From Bacillota bacterium (GTDB lineage: Bacteria > Bacillota > Clostridia > Oscillospirales > Oscillospiraceae), in NCBI GenBank assembly GCA_017861415.1, contig JAGFXS010000020.1:1-12527 (forward strand): 12,527 bases of DNA. The letters run 5' to 3'. Position 1 is the first letter of the stretch, and each line of letters begins with the position of its first letter. This document shows positions 6,094-12,527 of the stretch, one piece after another. The translations under genes and the position numbers were made by a program. The notes beneath the pieces were generated by a model. The model was not told where the DNA came from. It worked only from the letters and a program-made list of their open reading frames with translations, and did not search any database.

Positions 6094-6934
6094 TTCTATC
6101 CTCCGCGTGGAAAATATCACCATGCAATTTGGCGGCGTCGTCGCCGTTGACAATCTCTCCCTAGATGTAAATCTGGGAGAAATCGTCTCCCTGATCGGCC
6201 CTAACGGCGCCGGTAAAACCACCGCCTTTAACGTCATTACTGGCGTCTATGCTCCCACAAACGGCGCTGTCTATTTTATGGACCAGAAGATTATCGAAAA
6301 CTGTCCCCAAGGCAAGCTGAAAGCCCAGTACAAGGGGCAGAATCAGGGCCTTTATAAAACTGTTTTGGCCCCCACCCCCGATAAAATTACTCAGCTGGGC
6401 ATTGCCCGAACCTTCCAGAACATCCGTCTCTGGAAGAGCCAAACAGTCTTCGAAAACGTACTCATCGCCAAGCATCTCCGCCGGACCAGCAACCCCTTCA
6501 CCGCCGGCCTCCACCTGAACTTCCAGGAGGAACGGCTGATGCGTGAAGAGGCGGATCACTTGTTGGAGATCTTAAATTTGCAGGACGTGAAAAACGACTA
6601 TTCCACCAGCCTGCCCTACGGTCAGCAGCGCCGCCTGGAGATTGCCCGGGCTATGGCCACGAACCCCAAGCTGCTCCTTCTGGATGAGCCCGCTGCGGGC
6701 ATGAATCCCCAGGAGACCCGTGAACTCACAGAGTTTATCGCCAGAATCCGGAAGGATTTCGGCATGACCATCTTCATGATCGAGCATCACATGGATCTGG
6801 TCATGGATATTTCCGACCGGATCTACGTCTTAGACTTCGGTAAGCGGATTGCCCACGGCATCCCCTCTGAGGTCCAGAGCAACCCCGACGTCATTGCAGC
6901 CTATCTGGGTGTGGAGGAGGAAGAGCATGCTTAA
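6086..6934 (+). CDS. livG: Branched-chain amino acid ABC transporter ATPase LivG
   Basis: This 282-residue cytoplasmic ATPase energises the importer together with LivF. Walker A is GPNGAGKTT (38-46), the Q-loop glutamine is Q111 in RTFQN, the ABC signature is LPYGQQRRLE (176-185), Walker B ends LLLLDEP (196-202) and the switch histidine is H234 in MIEHHMD. The start at 6086 is chosen over upstream codons because AAGGAGG (6071-6077) lies eight bases before it and MADSILRVENITMQFGG fits the family start. It overlaps the end of livM by 8 bp and livF overlaps its end by 8 bp, indicating translational coupling. Compared with E. coli LivG there are about 24 extra residues between the second strand and the Q-loop (roughly 70-98). 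Confidence 0.95.
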   Translation: MADSILRVENITMQFGGVVAVDNLSLDVNLGEIVSLIGPNGAGKTTAFNVITGVYAPTNGAVYFMDQKIIENCPQGKLKAQYKGQNQGLYKTVLAPTPDKITQLGIARTFQNIRLWKSQTVFENVLIAKHLRRTSNPFTAGLHLNFQEERLMREEADHLLEILNLQDVKNDYSTSLPYGQQRRLEIARAMATNPKLLLLDEPAAGMNPQETRELTEFIARIRKDFGMTIFMIEHHMDLVMDISDRIYVLDFGKRIAHGIPSEVQSNPDVIAAYLGVEEEEHA

Positions 6935-7631
6935 AATCAATGATCTCCACGTCGCCTACGGCGGCATCAAGGCCCTGCGGGGTATCAGTTTAGAGGTCCC
7001 CGAGGGGAAGATCGTTACCCTCATCGGCTCGAACGGTGCCGGCAAGTCTACCACTCTGCGTACCATTTCCGGCCTGGTGAAGGCCACCTCCGGCTCTATC
7101 ACCTACAACGGCAAGGAGCTTCTGGGCATGCCCATTAACCAAGTCATTGAAGAGGGCATCATCCATGTCCCCGAAGGCAGAAAGGTCTTCTCCGATATGT
7201 CCGTCCTGGAGAATCTAAAGATCGGCGCCTACCTGCGAAAGGACAAGGCACAGATTGCCGAGGATATCAAGTGGGTTTACTCTCTCTTCCCCCGTCTGGA
7301 GGAGCGCAACTGGCAGATGGCCGGTACCCTCTCCGGCGGCGAACAGCAGATGCTGGCCGTGGGCCGCGCCCTCATGAGCCGCCCCAAGGTTCTCATGATG
7401 GATGAGCCTAGTCTGGGTCTTGCCCCCCTGATCGTCCGGGATATCTTCACTATTATCCGGGAGATCAACAAACAGGGGATGACTGTTCTACTCATCGAAC
7501 AGAACGCCAATATGGCCCTGCACACCGCCGATATTGGCTATGTGCTGGAGACAGGCCTTATTACCCTCACCGGCCCCGGCAAAGAGCTTCTCAAGGACGA
7601 GAAGGTCCGCAAGGCCTATCTGGGCAGCTAA
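6927..7631 (+). CDS. livF: Branched-chain amino acid ABC transporter ATPase LivF
   Basis: This 234-residue ATPase pairs with LivG. Walker A is GSNGAGKSTT (34-43), the family-typical VPEGRKVF (81-88) follows, the signature is LSGGEQQ (135-141), and Walker B is VLMMDEP (155-161). The switch position is Q192 in LLIEQNAN rather than histidine, as is normal for LivF. Length equals the family norm. The ATG at 6927 follows a GGAGGAGG run inside the end of livG and overlaps its stop by 8 bp. It is the last gene of the operon, with a strong terminator 46 bp after its stop. Confidence 0.95.
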   Translation: MLKINDLHVAYGGIKALRGISLEVPEGKIVTLIGSNGAGKSTTLRTISGLVKATSGSITYNGKELLGMPINQVIEEGIIHVPEGRKVFSDMSVLENLKIGAYLRKDKAQIAEDIKWVYSLFPRLEERNWQMAGTLSGGEQQMLAVGRALMSRPKVLMMDEPSLGLAPLIVRDIFTIIREINKQGMTVLLIEQNANMALHTADIGYVLETGLITLTGPGKELLKDEKVRKAYLGS

Positions 7632-7677
7632 AAAAAGGGCCGCCAAGGGGAACCAACCAGCCCGATACACGTCAAAA

Positions 7678-7706
7678 AGCGTAGGGAGCAATCCCTACGC
7701 TTTTTT
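7678..7706 (+). terminator. Intrinsic terminator of the liv operon
   Basis: A perfect 10-bp stem (7678-7687 with 7692-7701) has a GCAA tetraloop and six T residues (7701-7706). A run of five A precedes the stem (7674-7678), so the same hairpin can also stop leftward transcription from the relQ gene. Confidence 0.93.
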
Positions 7707-7739
7707 GCGCCCCAATTCTGTTCTGCAGGACGTGCCAAA

Positions 7740-7769
7740 GGGAAGGCCGCCCACGGGCCTTCCCCTTTT
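7740..7769 (-). terminator. Second convergent hairpin, probable relQ terminator
   Basis: GGGAAGGCC (7740-7748) pairs perfectly with GGCCTTCCC (7756-7764) across a 7-nt loop. On the minus strand it lies just after the relQ stop and is followed by CCTTT only. On the plus strand it is followed by CTTTT. The T tract is weak in both directions, so it may act together with the stronger hairpin at 7678-7701. Confidence 0.6.
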
Positions 7770-7775
7770 GATTAG

Positions 7776-8453
7776 TTAAGATATTTTTGCTTTTGCTTTC
7801 TCGCTTACCCGCTCCGTCATCCCACTCTTGCCATTTCGGAACAGTGCTTGCATCTTGAGATCAATCTGGGCCAGCTCCTCAGCACAATCTTTTAAGTACG
7901 CTGCCTTTAGATCCCGCTCGCCGTCTTCCACCTTGTACAGAATTTCGTGCTCCAGGCTGGCCCAGGTATCCATGGCGATGGTGCGGATCTGAATCTCCAC
8001 CGGCACCTTGGGGCAGCTGCGGGACAGCTCCACTGGCACCCAAAGGACAATATGGTAGCTGCGGTATCCGTTGGCCTTTGGCTCTCGGATGTAATCGCGG
8101 ATTCGGATGATTTCCATGCCGCTGTTCCGGATCAAGGCGGCAATCTGATAGACATCGTTAATGTAGCGGCAGACCACGCGGACACCCGCTAAGTCTAGTA
8201 CATACTCCTCTACCGACTCCACGGTAAAGGGCACATTCTCCCGGCTAAGCTTCGCCGTGATGCTCTCCACGGATTTAATCCGGGACTCCACATGATGGAT
8301 GGGGTTGTGGGTGGAGGACAGTTTGAATTCACTGTTCCAAATATCCAGCTTCATCTTCACAAGCCCTATGGCTGCGTTGTAAATGTGAAGCTTCTGTATC
8401 AGCTCGGCTCTCTGCTCCGGCTCCAAAAGATGTCTCAAGTCGTGCTCTGTCAT
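7776..8453 (-). CDS. relQ: Small alarmone synthetase, RelQ/YjbM type
   Basis: This 225-residue GTP pyrophosphokinase transfers pyrophosphate from ATP to GTP or GDP, making (p)ppGpp. Synthetase-domain motifs are present: ESRIKS (56-61), DLAGVRVVCRYINDVYQI (87-104), RDYIREPKANGYRSYH (119-134), and VEIQIRTIAMDTWASLEHEI (152-171). There is no HD hydrolase domain and no TGS/ACT region, so it is a stand-alone synthetase like B. subtilis YjbM (about 211 residues). A charged C-terminal helix follows. The start at 8453 is preferred because AAAGGAAAG lies just upstream and the family begins here. An in-frame ATG at 8516 would add 21 residues without a ribosome site. It is monocistronic and convergent with liv. 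RelP cannot be excluded by eye. Confidence 0.92.
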   Translation of the reverse strand: MTEHDLRHLLEPEQRAELIQKLHIYNAAIGLVKMKLDIWNSEFKLSSTHNPIHHVESRIKSVESITAKLSRENVPFTVESVEEYVLDLAGVRVVCRYINDVYQIAALIRNSGMEIIRIRDYIREPKANGYRSYHIVLWVPVELSRSCPKVPVEIQIRTIAMDTWASLEHEILYKVEDGERDLKAAYLKDCAEELAQIDLKMQALFRNGKSGMTERVSEKAKAKIS

Positions 8454-8475
8454 AGAATTCTTTCCTTTCAGGATC

Positions 8476-8509
8476 CACCCGCACCACAGACCTACTACTG
8501 GAGCGGGTG
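8476..8509 (-). other. Hairpin in relQ leader
   Basis: CACCCGC (8476-8482) and GCGGGTG (8503-8509) form a perfect 7-bp stem around a 20-nt loop in the roughly 90-nt relQ leader. It leaves the ribosome site free. There is no evidence that it regulates translation. Confidence 0.4.
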
Positions 8510-8551
8510 CTCGCATGTTCTATTCCAGCTCCAACCGCATGAAGCATCTTC

Positions 8552-8580
8552 AGTGTAACTTTTCTTTTGCTAATTGTCAA
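8552..8580 (-). promoter_or_regulatory. sigma-A promoter of relQ
   Basis: On the minus strand TTGACA (8575-8580) is a perfect -35, the spacer is 17 bp, and TACACT (8552-8557) is the -10 (four of six). The predicted start is near 8545, giving a leader of about 90 nt. Confidence 0.75.
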
Positions 8581-8746
8581 GATTGCATGCAAAACACCTA
8601 TAAATACGCCCTCAAGCCTCATTTTCTGCAAGGCGCCCCAGTTTTTCTTGCGTGGATAACAAAAATCCCCTCCGCAATGGCAGAAGGTTATTCTTTTACA
8701 CATCCAGCCCTTCTGTTTCACTTCCTTTACAATGGGTCGTGATGAC

Positions 8747-8776
8747 TTTACTTTACCGACCTTTTTGTGCTACCAT
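8747..8776 (+). promoter_or_regulatory. Weak candidate promoter for the NAGPA-SLH gene
   Basis: TTTACT (8747-8752), an 18-bp spacer and TACCAT (8771-8776), each four of six to consensus. It would start RNA near 8783, just before the hairpin at 8789-8814. The surrounding 8581-8746 region holds no other element that I could support. Confidence 0.3.
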
Positions 8777-8788
8777 TAAGAGTATCCT

Positions 8789-8814
8789 AGCCTCCCCGCC
8801 AAATCGGGGAGGCT
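8789..8814 (+). other. Stable hairpin upstream of the NAGPA-SLH gene
   Basis: AGCCTCCCCG (8789-8798) pairs perfectly with CGGGGAGGCT (8805-8814) over a 6-nt loop. No T run follows on either strand. It ends 23 nt before the ribosome site and probably lies at the 5' end of the mRNA, so a stabilising leader hairpin is the simplest reading. Confidence 0.55.
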
Positions 8815-8852
8815 GCTGATTCATCATGCCACCAAATAGAAGGAGATCCATT

Positions 8853-11800
8853 ATGAAGCAGTTCCTACGCCGGAGTGCGGCCCTTTTTCTGTCCGCCGCT
8901 CTTCTCGTCACCACCGCCGCCGCTTCCTATGCCTTAGGGGATGAGCTCCACCAAACCGTCACCCCTCTGGCCGATGGCGTCACCCTCACCAAACAGCTTT
9001 TCTGGAGTAACTCCCAGTCCAATCTCCGGACGGAGAACTATCTGACTTACTCCCCCGGCACCGACTACTCTCCTGCCGTGAGCTTCGGCAGCTCTATTCT
9101 GGCCAAGGGCACCGTCTCTTCCCTGGCCAAGGGTCTGGAGACTGGCGGCCAGCGTGTGCTAGGAGGCATTAACGGGGACTACTTTGATATGGCTACGGGA
9201 AATCCCCTGGGTCTCGTGGTCACCGACGGGATTTTGCGCTCCTCCTCTTCTTTCTTTTCCGCTGTTGGGTTTCTCCCCGACGGCAGCGCCATGATGGGTG
9301 CCCCTGAGCTTTCCGTCATGGCCAAGTTCTCCGGCTACTGTCTGAAGGTGGCGGATGTGAATAAGGTCCGCACCAGCACCGGGGGCTACTATCTCCTCAG
9401 CGAAGACTTCGGTCCCACCACCGCCAACACCCAGCCGGGAATTGATGTGGTCCTTTCCCCTATCCGGGAGAATCTGGGCACTGAAGTCACTGCGGAAAAC
9501 GGCCAGACGGTAATCCAGTCTGATGTACTGAAAATCGGTAGCCGCGTCTCCTGTACCGTGGAATCTGTCTCCCAATCCACGGGGAGCATCCCCATCCCCC
9601 CGGGGCAGTTTGTACTCACCATTAACCAGCAAGCCGGCCCCTGGCTTCAGGAAGTTTTAGGCGCCCTTCAGCCCGGTGACTCCATGGAGTTTGAGATCAC
9701 CAGCCCTGATGCCCGCTGGAACCAGGTGGAGAACGCCATCGGCGCCTATAACCGCCTCCTCACCGACGGCGTTGTAACCCAAGGACTAGACACCTCCGCC
9801 GCAGACCGCACCGCCATCGGCGTGCGCCCCGACGGCAGTGTCATCTTCTACACCATCGACGGCCGTCAGGCCGGATATAGCATTGGCGCTACTCTGACCC
9901 AGGTGGCCTCCCGCCTGTTGGAGCTTGGCTGTGTAAATGCCGTGGCAGTGGATGGCGGCGGCTCCACCACCCTGGGCGCCACCACCCCCGACAGCGGCAG
10001 CTTCACCGGGATCAACAAACCCTCCGGCGGCTCTCAGCGGGCGGTAACCAACGCCCTTTTCTTAGTCTCCAACCTCTCACCCACCGGAACCCCGACGCGA
10101 CTTCACGTGACCCCCAAGGATCGGGTTCTTTTGGGTGGCGCAACCACCACCGCCGCCGCCTCCTTTGTGGACAGCAATTGGTATCCTACTCAGGGCAGCG
10201 AGAACATCTCCTGGTCTGCCCAGTACGGCAGTTTTGACGCCGCAGGGGTCTACACCGCTCCCGTCAGCGGCGTGGTGGATACCCTCACCGCCACCACTCC
10301 TTCGGGCCTTTCCGGCAGCGCCACGGTTACCGTAATCGCTGCCCCCAACAGTATTGCTATTGCCAACAAGAAAACCGGAATGGATATCACCAGCTTATCT
10401 CTCTCCGCCAAGGAATCGGTGGAATTGTCCGCCCGGGCCATTTGGAAACTGATCCCCCTGAAAACCGAGACCTCCAGCTTTACTTGGAGTCTCTCCGATC
10501 CCAAACTGGGAACCATCACCGATCAGGGTGTCTTCACCGCAGGAACACAGAGCGCCAGCGGTACCATCAAGGTAGCGGCAGGGAACTTTGCTGTTACTAT
10601 CCCTGTTGCCGTCTCCTCCGATTCCCGTTTCGACCTCTTAGATAATTTTGAGGGCAACGGCTCCCTTACTGCCGGCCCGGGCAGCAGTTTGCAGCCGGAG
10701 ACGGCCGCCGACTATGTGCGCTTTGGCAGCCAGAGTCTGCGCTGGACCTACACCCCCACCGGCGGCAGTAGCGCGATATCCGGTAATTTAACCTTACCCG
10801 ACCGGGCGAACTACCTCTCCCTGTGGGTCTACGGGGATAACTCCGGCAGCACCCTAGACGCCGCCTGTCTGGATGCCTCCGGCACATCCCACACCCTCAC
10901 CTTCGGCACCCTGAATTTTAGCGGATGGAAGCAGCTCTGGGCCACCCTCCCCGCCGACGCCTCGGTGCTCACAAGGCTCTCCCTGTCCGGCAGCGCCGGA
11001 GGAGTCGTTTGGCTGGATCAGCTGACTACCTCCAACCAGAACCAGTCGGATACCACCCCGCCCCAGGTTAGTCTCACCGTCAGCGGTACCGCGGTGACCG
11101 CCACGGCCCGGGACAACACAGGCGTACCCTTTATGGCCAGTCAGCTTCGTCTGCTTCTGGACGGCGTCTCAATGCCCTTCACCTTGAACGCCGGGGGAGA
11201 CGGTCTCACCGCCACCCTCTCCGGTCTCTCCCAGGGCACCCATCGGATCACCGTTATCGCTACGGACGCCAGCGGCAACATTGGCAGAGCATCTCAGACT
11301 CTCACCGGCCAGAGTGCCGCCGCTCCATTCAAGGATATGACCTCCCACTGGGCCGCCTCCTACACCAGCTACCTCTCCGGCCGCGGTATCGTCAGTGGCG
11401 TGACCGAGAAAGACGGCAGCTATTTCTATCCAGACCGTTCCATCACTAGAGGGGACTTCGCTCTGATGACCGCCCGTTGGATGGGCCTCGACCTGGCCAG
11501 CTATTCCGGCGTGTCCCTCCCCTTTGCCGATACCGCCTCCATCCCCCAATGGTCCCAAAATGCTGTAAGGGCCATGTACGACCTAGGCATCATGAAGGGA
11601 GCCTCCTCCGGTGGGAAGCTTTACGGTAACGCCACCGCCCCCATTACCCGGGCTGAGGCCATGACCATCTTGGGCCGTATCCAGGAGAAGGGTTATCCCG
11701 AAGCTTCTCTTACAAGCTTTACCGATGTCGCCGACCTTCCCGCCTGGGCGAAACCCTATGTGGCCTCGCTGGTGGGCCAGGGCGTGGTGGGTGGATATGA

Positions 11801-11870
11801 GGGTCACCTGCGCCCCGGCGACAGCGTTAGCCGTGCTGAGGTCTCCAAGATGCTTTTGACCATCTGGTAA
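8853..11870 (+). CDS. Exported phosphodiester glycosidase (NAGPA domain) with Ig/CBM-like modules and three SLH repeats
   Basis: This is a 1005-residue cell-surface protein. A signal peptide (about 1-25, MKQFLRR then a hydrophobic core ending near TAAASYA) supports export. The NAGPA (PF09992-like) domain spans about 70-405, with GGINGDYFDM (104-113), NPLGLVVTDG (117-126), AIGVRPDGSVIFYTIDG (321-337) and AVAVDGGGSTTL (363-374). Such domains cleave phosphodiester-linked sugars; the substrate here is unknown, and cell-wall or envelope glycans are plausible. Big-like repeats (about 410-495 and 500-588), a carbohydrate-binding-like jelly roll (about 594-727) and an Ig-like domain starting PPQVSLTV (736 on) follow. 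Three SLH repeats (about 826-870, 889-935, 956-1001) carry ITRGD, ITRAE and VSRAE and anchor it to secondary wall polymer. The start at 8853 follows AGAAGGAG (8838-8845). It is monocistronic, with a terminator after it. Domain boundaries are approximate. Confidence 0.9.
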   Translation: MKQFLRRSAALFLSAALLVTTAAASYALGDELHQTVTPLADGVTLTKQLFWSNSQSNLRTENYLTYSPGTDYSPAVSFGSSILAKGTVSSLAKGLETGGQRVLGGINGDYFDMATGNPLGLVVTDGILRSSSSFFSAVGFLPDGSAMMGAPELSVMAKFSGYCLKVADVNKVRTSTGGYYLLSEDFGPTTANTQPGIDVVLSPIRENLGTEVTAENGQTVIQSDVLKIGSRVSCTVESVSQSTGSIPIPPGQFVLTINQQAGPWLQEVLGALQPGDSMEFEITSPDARWNQVENAIGAYNRLLTDGVVTQGLDTSAADRTAIGVRPDGSVIFYTIDGRQAGYSIGATLTQVASRLLELGCVNAVAVDGGGSTTLGATTPDSGSFTGINKPSGGSQRAVTNALFLVSNLSPTGTPTRLHVTPKDRVLLGGATTTAAASFVDSNWYPTQGSENISWSAQYGSFDAAGVYTAPVSGVVDTLTATTPSGLSGSATVTVIAAPNSIAIANKKTGMDITSLSLSAKESVELSARAIWKLIPLKTETSSFTWSLSDPKLGTITDQGVFTAGTQSASGTIKVAAGNFAVTIPVAVSSDSRFDLLDNFEGNGSLTAGPGSSLQPETAADYVRFGSQSLRWTYTPTGGSSAISGNLTLPDRANYLSLWVYGDNSGSTLDAACLDASGTSHTLTFGTLNFSGWKQLWATLPADASVLTRLSLSGSAGGVVWLDQLTTSNQNQSDTTPPQVSLTVSGTAVTATARDNTGVPFMASQLRLLLDGVSMPFTLNAGGDGLTATLSGLSQGTHRITVIATDASGNIGRASQTLTGQSAAAPFKDMTSHWAASYTSYLSGRGIVSGVTEKDGSYFYPDRSITRGDFALMTARWMGLDLASYSGVSLPFADTASIPQWSQNAVRAMYDLGIMKGASSGGKLYGNATAPITRAEAMTILGRIQEKGYPEASLTSFTDVADLPAWAKPYVASLVGQGVVGGYEGHLRPGDSVSRAEVSKMLLTIW

Positions 11871-11916
11871 GCCGAAGCCAGATCCAACCGATTTACTTCC
11901 GGTTTCCATAAACCAA

Positions 11917-11949
11917 AACCCCCTTCACCAAGGTGAAGGGGGTTGCTTT
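11917..11949 (+). terminator. Bidirectional terminator between NAGPA-SLH gene and crcB
   Basis: A perfect 12-bp stem (11917-11928 with 11933-11944, AACCCCCTTCAC/GTGAAGGGGGTT) has a CAAG loop and is followed by GCTTT on the plus strand and by further T (GGTTTTGG) on the minus strand. It sits between two convergent stops. Confidence 0.85.
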
Positions 11950-11967
11950 AGCCCGGCAAGCGGCGGT

Positions 11968-12345
11968 TTATACTTTTTTGATGATTCTGGCCAGAACCAT
12001 CCCCAAAACAACGCCAAGAAGACTTAAACCAAGGTTTAAGATCACATTCCCCGCCGCATGGAGGTAGTTCCCCGCCGAATACAGTCTGACAGTTTCCAGA
12101 CTGAAGGTGGAAAAGGTGCTCAACCCGCCCAAAAGTCCCGTATTCAGGAAGAGCTTCGTGCGTGGCGGAATGCACAGGGACTGCGCCTCCAGCCCGACGA
12201 TGAGTCCAATGGCAAACCCCGCAATCACGTTGGACAGTAAGGTCCCTAAGGGGAACACCCATCCCAGCCGCAGCGTCGCCAGTGTGATTCCATACCGCAG
12301 GCAGGAGCCGATGGCCCCGCCAATCCCAACCATGATCCATTCCAC
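11968..12345 (-). CDS. crcB: Fluoride channel CrcB/Fluc
   Basis: This 125-residue small membrane protein with four hydrophobic segments belongs to the dual-topology Fluc family, which lets F- leave the cytoplasm. Family motifs are visible: GIGGAIGSCLRYG (7-19), GTLLSNVIAGFAIG (34-47) with conserved N39, and GLLGGLSTFSTFSLE (70-84) with the Phe-box residues F78 and F81. I place the start at a GTG codon (12345) because AAAGGAG lies 11 bases upstream and the resulting length matches the family. An internal ATG four codons later would be too far from that site, and the upstream in-frame ATG at 12459 would add 38 residues that do not resemble CrcB and would lie upstream of the promoter. Only one crcB is in view; a second copy could lie outside the window. 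Confidence 0.9.
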   Translation of the reverse strand: MEWIMVGIGGAIGSCLRYGITLATLRLGWVFPLGTLLSNVIAGFAIGLIVGLEAQSLCIPPRTKLFLNTGLLGGLSTFSTFSLETVRLYSAGNYLHAAGNVILNLGLSLLGVVLGMVLARIIKKV

Positions 12346-12382
12346 GAGGCCAACCGCTCCTTTATCAAAAACTCCGCCCTCT

Positions 12383-12412
12383 ATTATAGAACACGTCCCT
12401 GCATCAATGCAA
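12383..12412 (-). promoter_or_regulatory. Promoter of crcB
   Basis: On the minus strand TTGCAT (12407-12412), an 18-bp spacer and a perfect TATAAT (12383-12388). The start is predicted near 12377, leaving a leader of only about 30 nt. This leader is too short to hold a fluoride riboswitch. Confidence 0.7.
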
Positions 12413-12453
12413 GTTTTTACGGCATGCCGCCGGGGGGATTGCGGAAAAAAGCC

Positions 12454-12482
12454 TTGCAAATGATAATTCCTTATGGTAAAAT
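12454..12482 (+). promoter_or_regulatory. Promoter reading rightward out of window
   Basis: TTGCAA (12454-12459), a 17-bp spacer, and TAAAAT (12477-12482) preceded by TGG (extended -10). It is divergent from crcB. The following 45 bases contain a small GGGC-TTGC-GCCC hairpin and no start codon with a ribosome site, so the gene lies outside the window. Confidence 0.65.
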
Positions 12483-12527
12483 GTTTTTCAGTTAACTAGG
12501 GGCTTGCGCCCATTTGATCTCAGTGAT

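Noticed and set aside
7776..8453. Functional pairing of relQ with liv as a BCAA/alarmone module
   Set aside because: The genes are convergent with terminators between them and separate promoters. Adjacency alone is not evidence of a joint system.
8329..8721. 130-codon leftward frame covering the relQ start
   Set aside because: It overlaps relQ in another frame, crosses the relQ promoter and has no family features.
12489..12527. ACTAGGGG near the right edge, reminiscent of a TPP riboswitch start
   Set aside because: The other conserved element, CTGAGA, is not found in the expected place and only 39 bases remain, so the match is too short.

Overview
The window looks like chromosomal DNA from a GC-rich, low-oxygen gut-type Clostridia (Oscillospirales-like) member. 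This is inferred from strong AGGAGG-type ribosome binding sites, sigma-A promoters with 17-18 bp spacers, SLH surface domains, a stand-alone small alarmone synthetase and the style of the transporter proteins. It cannot be fixed to a species from sequence alone. No mobile element, CRISPR array, tRNA or rRNA was seen, and the region reads as ordinary core or near-core genome.

Layout. Positions 1-223 are non-coding in what can be supported. They hold a near-consensus leftward promoter and a structured leader running off the left edge. Positions 224-1842 are a leftward two-gene operon: a cation diffusion facilitator with a duplicated C-terminal domain, then a hotdog-fold acyl-CoA thioesterase. 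It is driven by an extended -10 promoter near 1989-2017 and has a 140-nt structured leader. Positions 2148-7631 are a complete rightward branched-chain amino acid ABC importer operon in the order livJ-livH-livM-livG-livF. It has two overlapping candidate promoters, a three-hairpin leader, and two large hairpins between livJ and livH. Two hairpins between livF and the next gene end this operon and the convergent one. Positions 7776-8453 are a leftward RelQ-type (p)ppGpp synthetase with its own promoter. Positions 8853-11870 encode a 1005-residue exported protein with a phosphodiester glycosidase (NAGPA) domain, Ig/CBM-like modules and three SLH repeats. Positions 11968-12345 are a leftward fluoride channel gene, crcB. 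A divergent rightward promoter leaves the window after it.

How the parts work together. LivJ is a lipoprotein that captures branched-chain (or related) amino acids, LivH and LivM form the membrane channel, and LivG and LivF power it. The hairpins after livJ and its strongly biased codons fit higher expression of the binding protein than of the membrane parts. RelQ makes alarmone; its convergent position next to liv does not by itself show a functional link. The NAGPA-SLH protein probably sits on the cell wall. The CDF and CrcB proteins are ion-detoxification functions that flank the region.

The points most worth a second look are the enlarged LivM together with an insertion in LivG, the repeated GTCCAA/hairpin leader of liv, the overlapping alternative helices in the CDF leader, and the two promoters that fire out of the window ends. 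None is proof of a new system.
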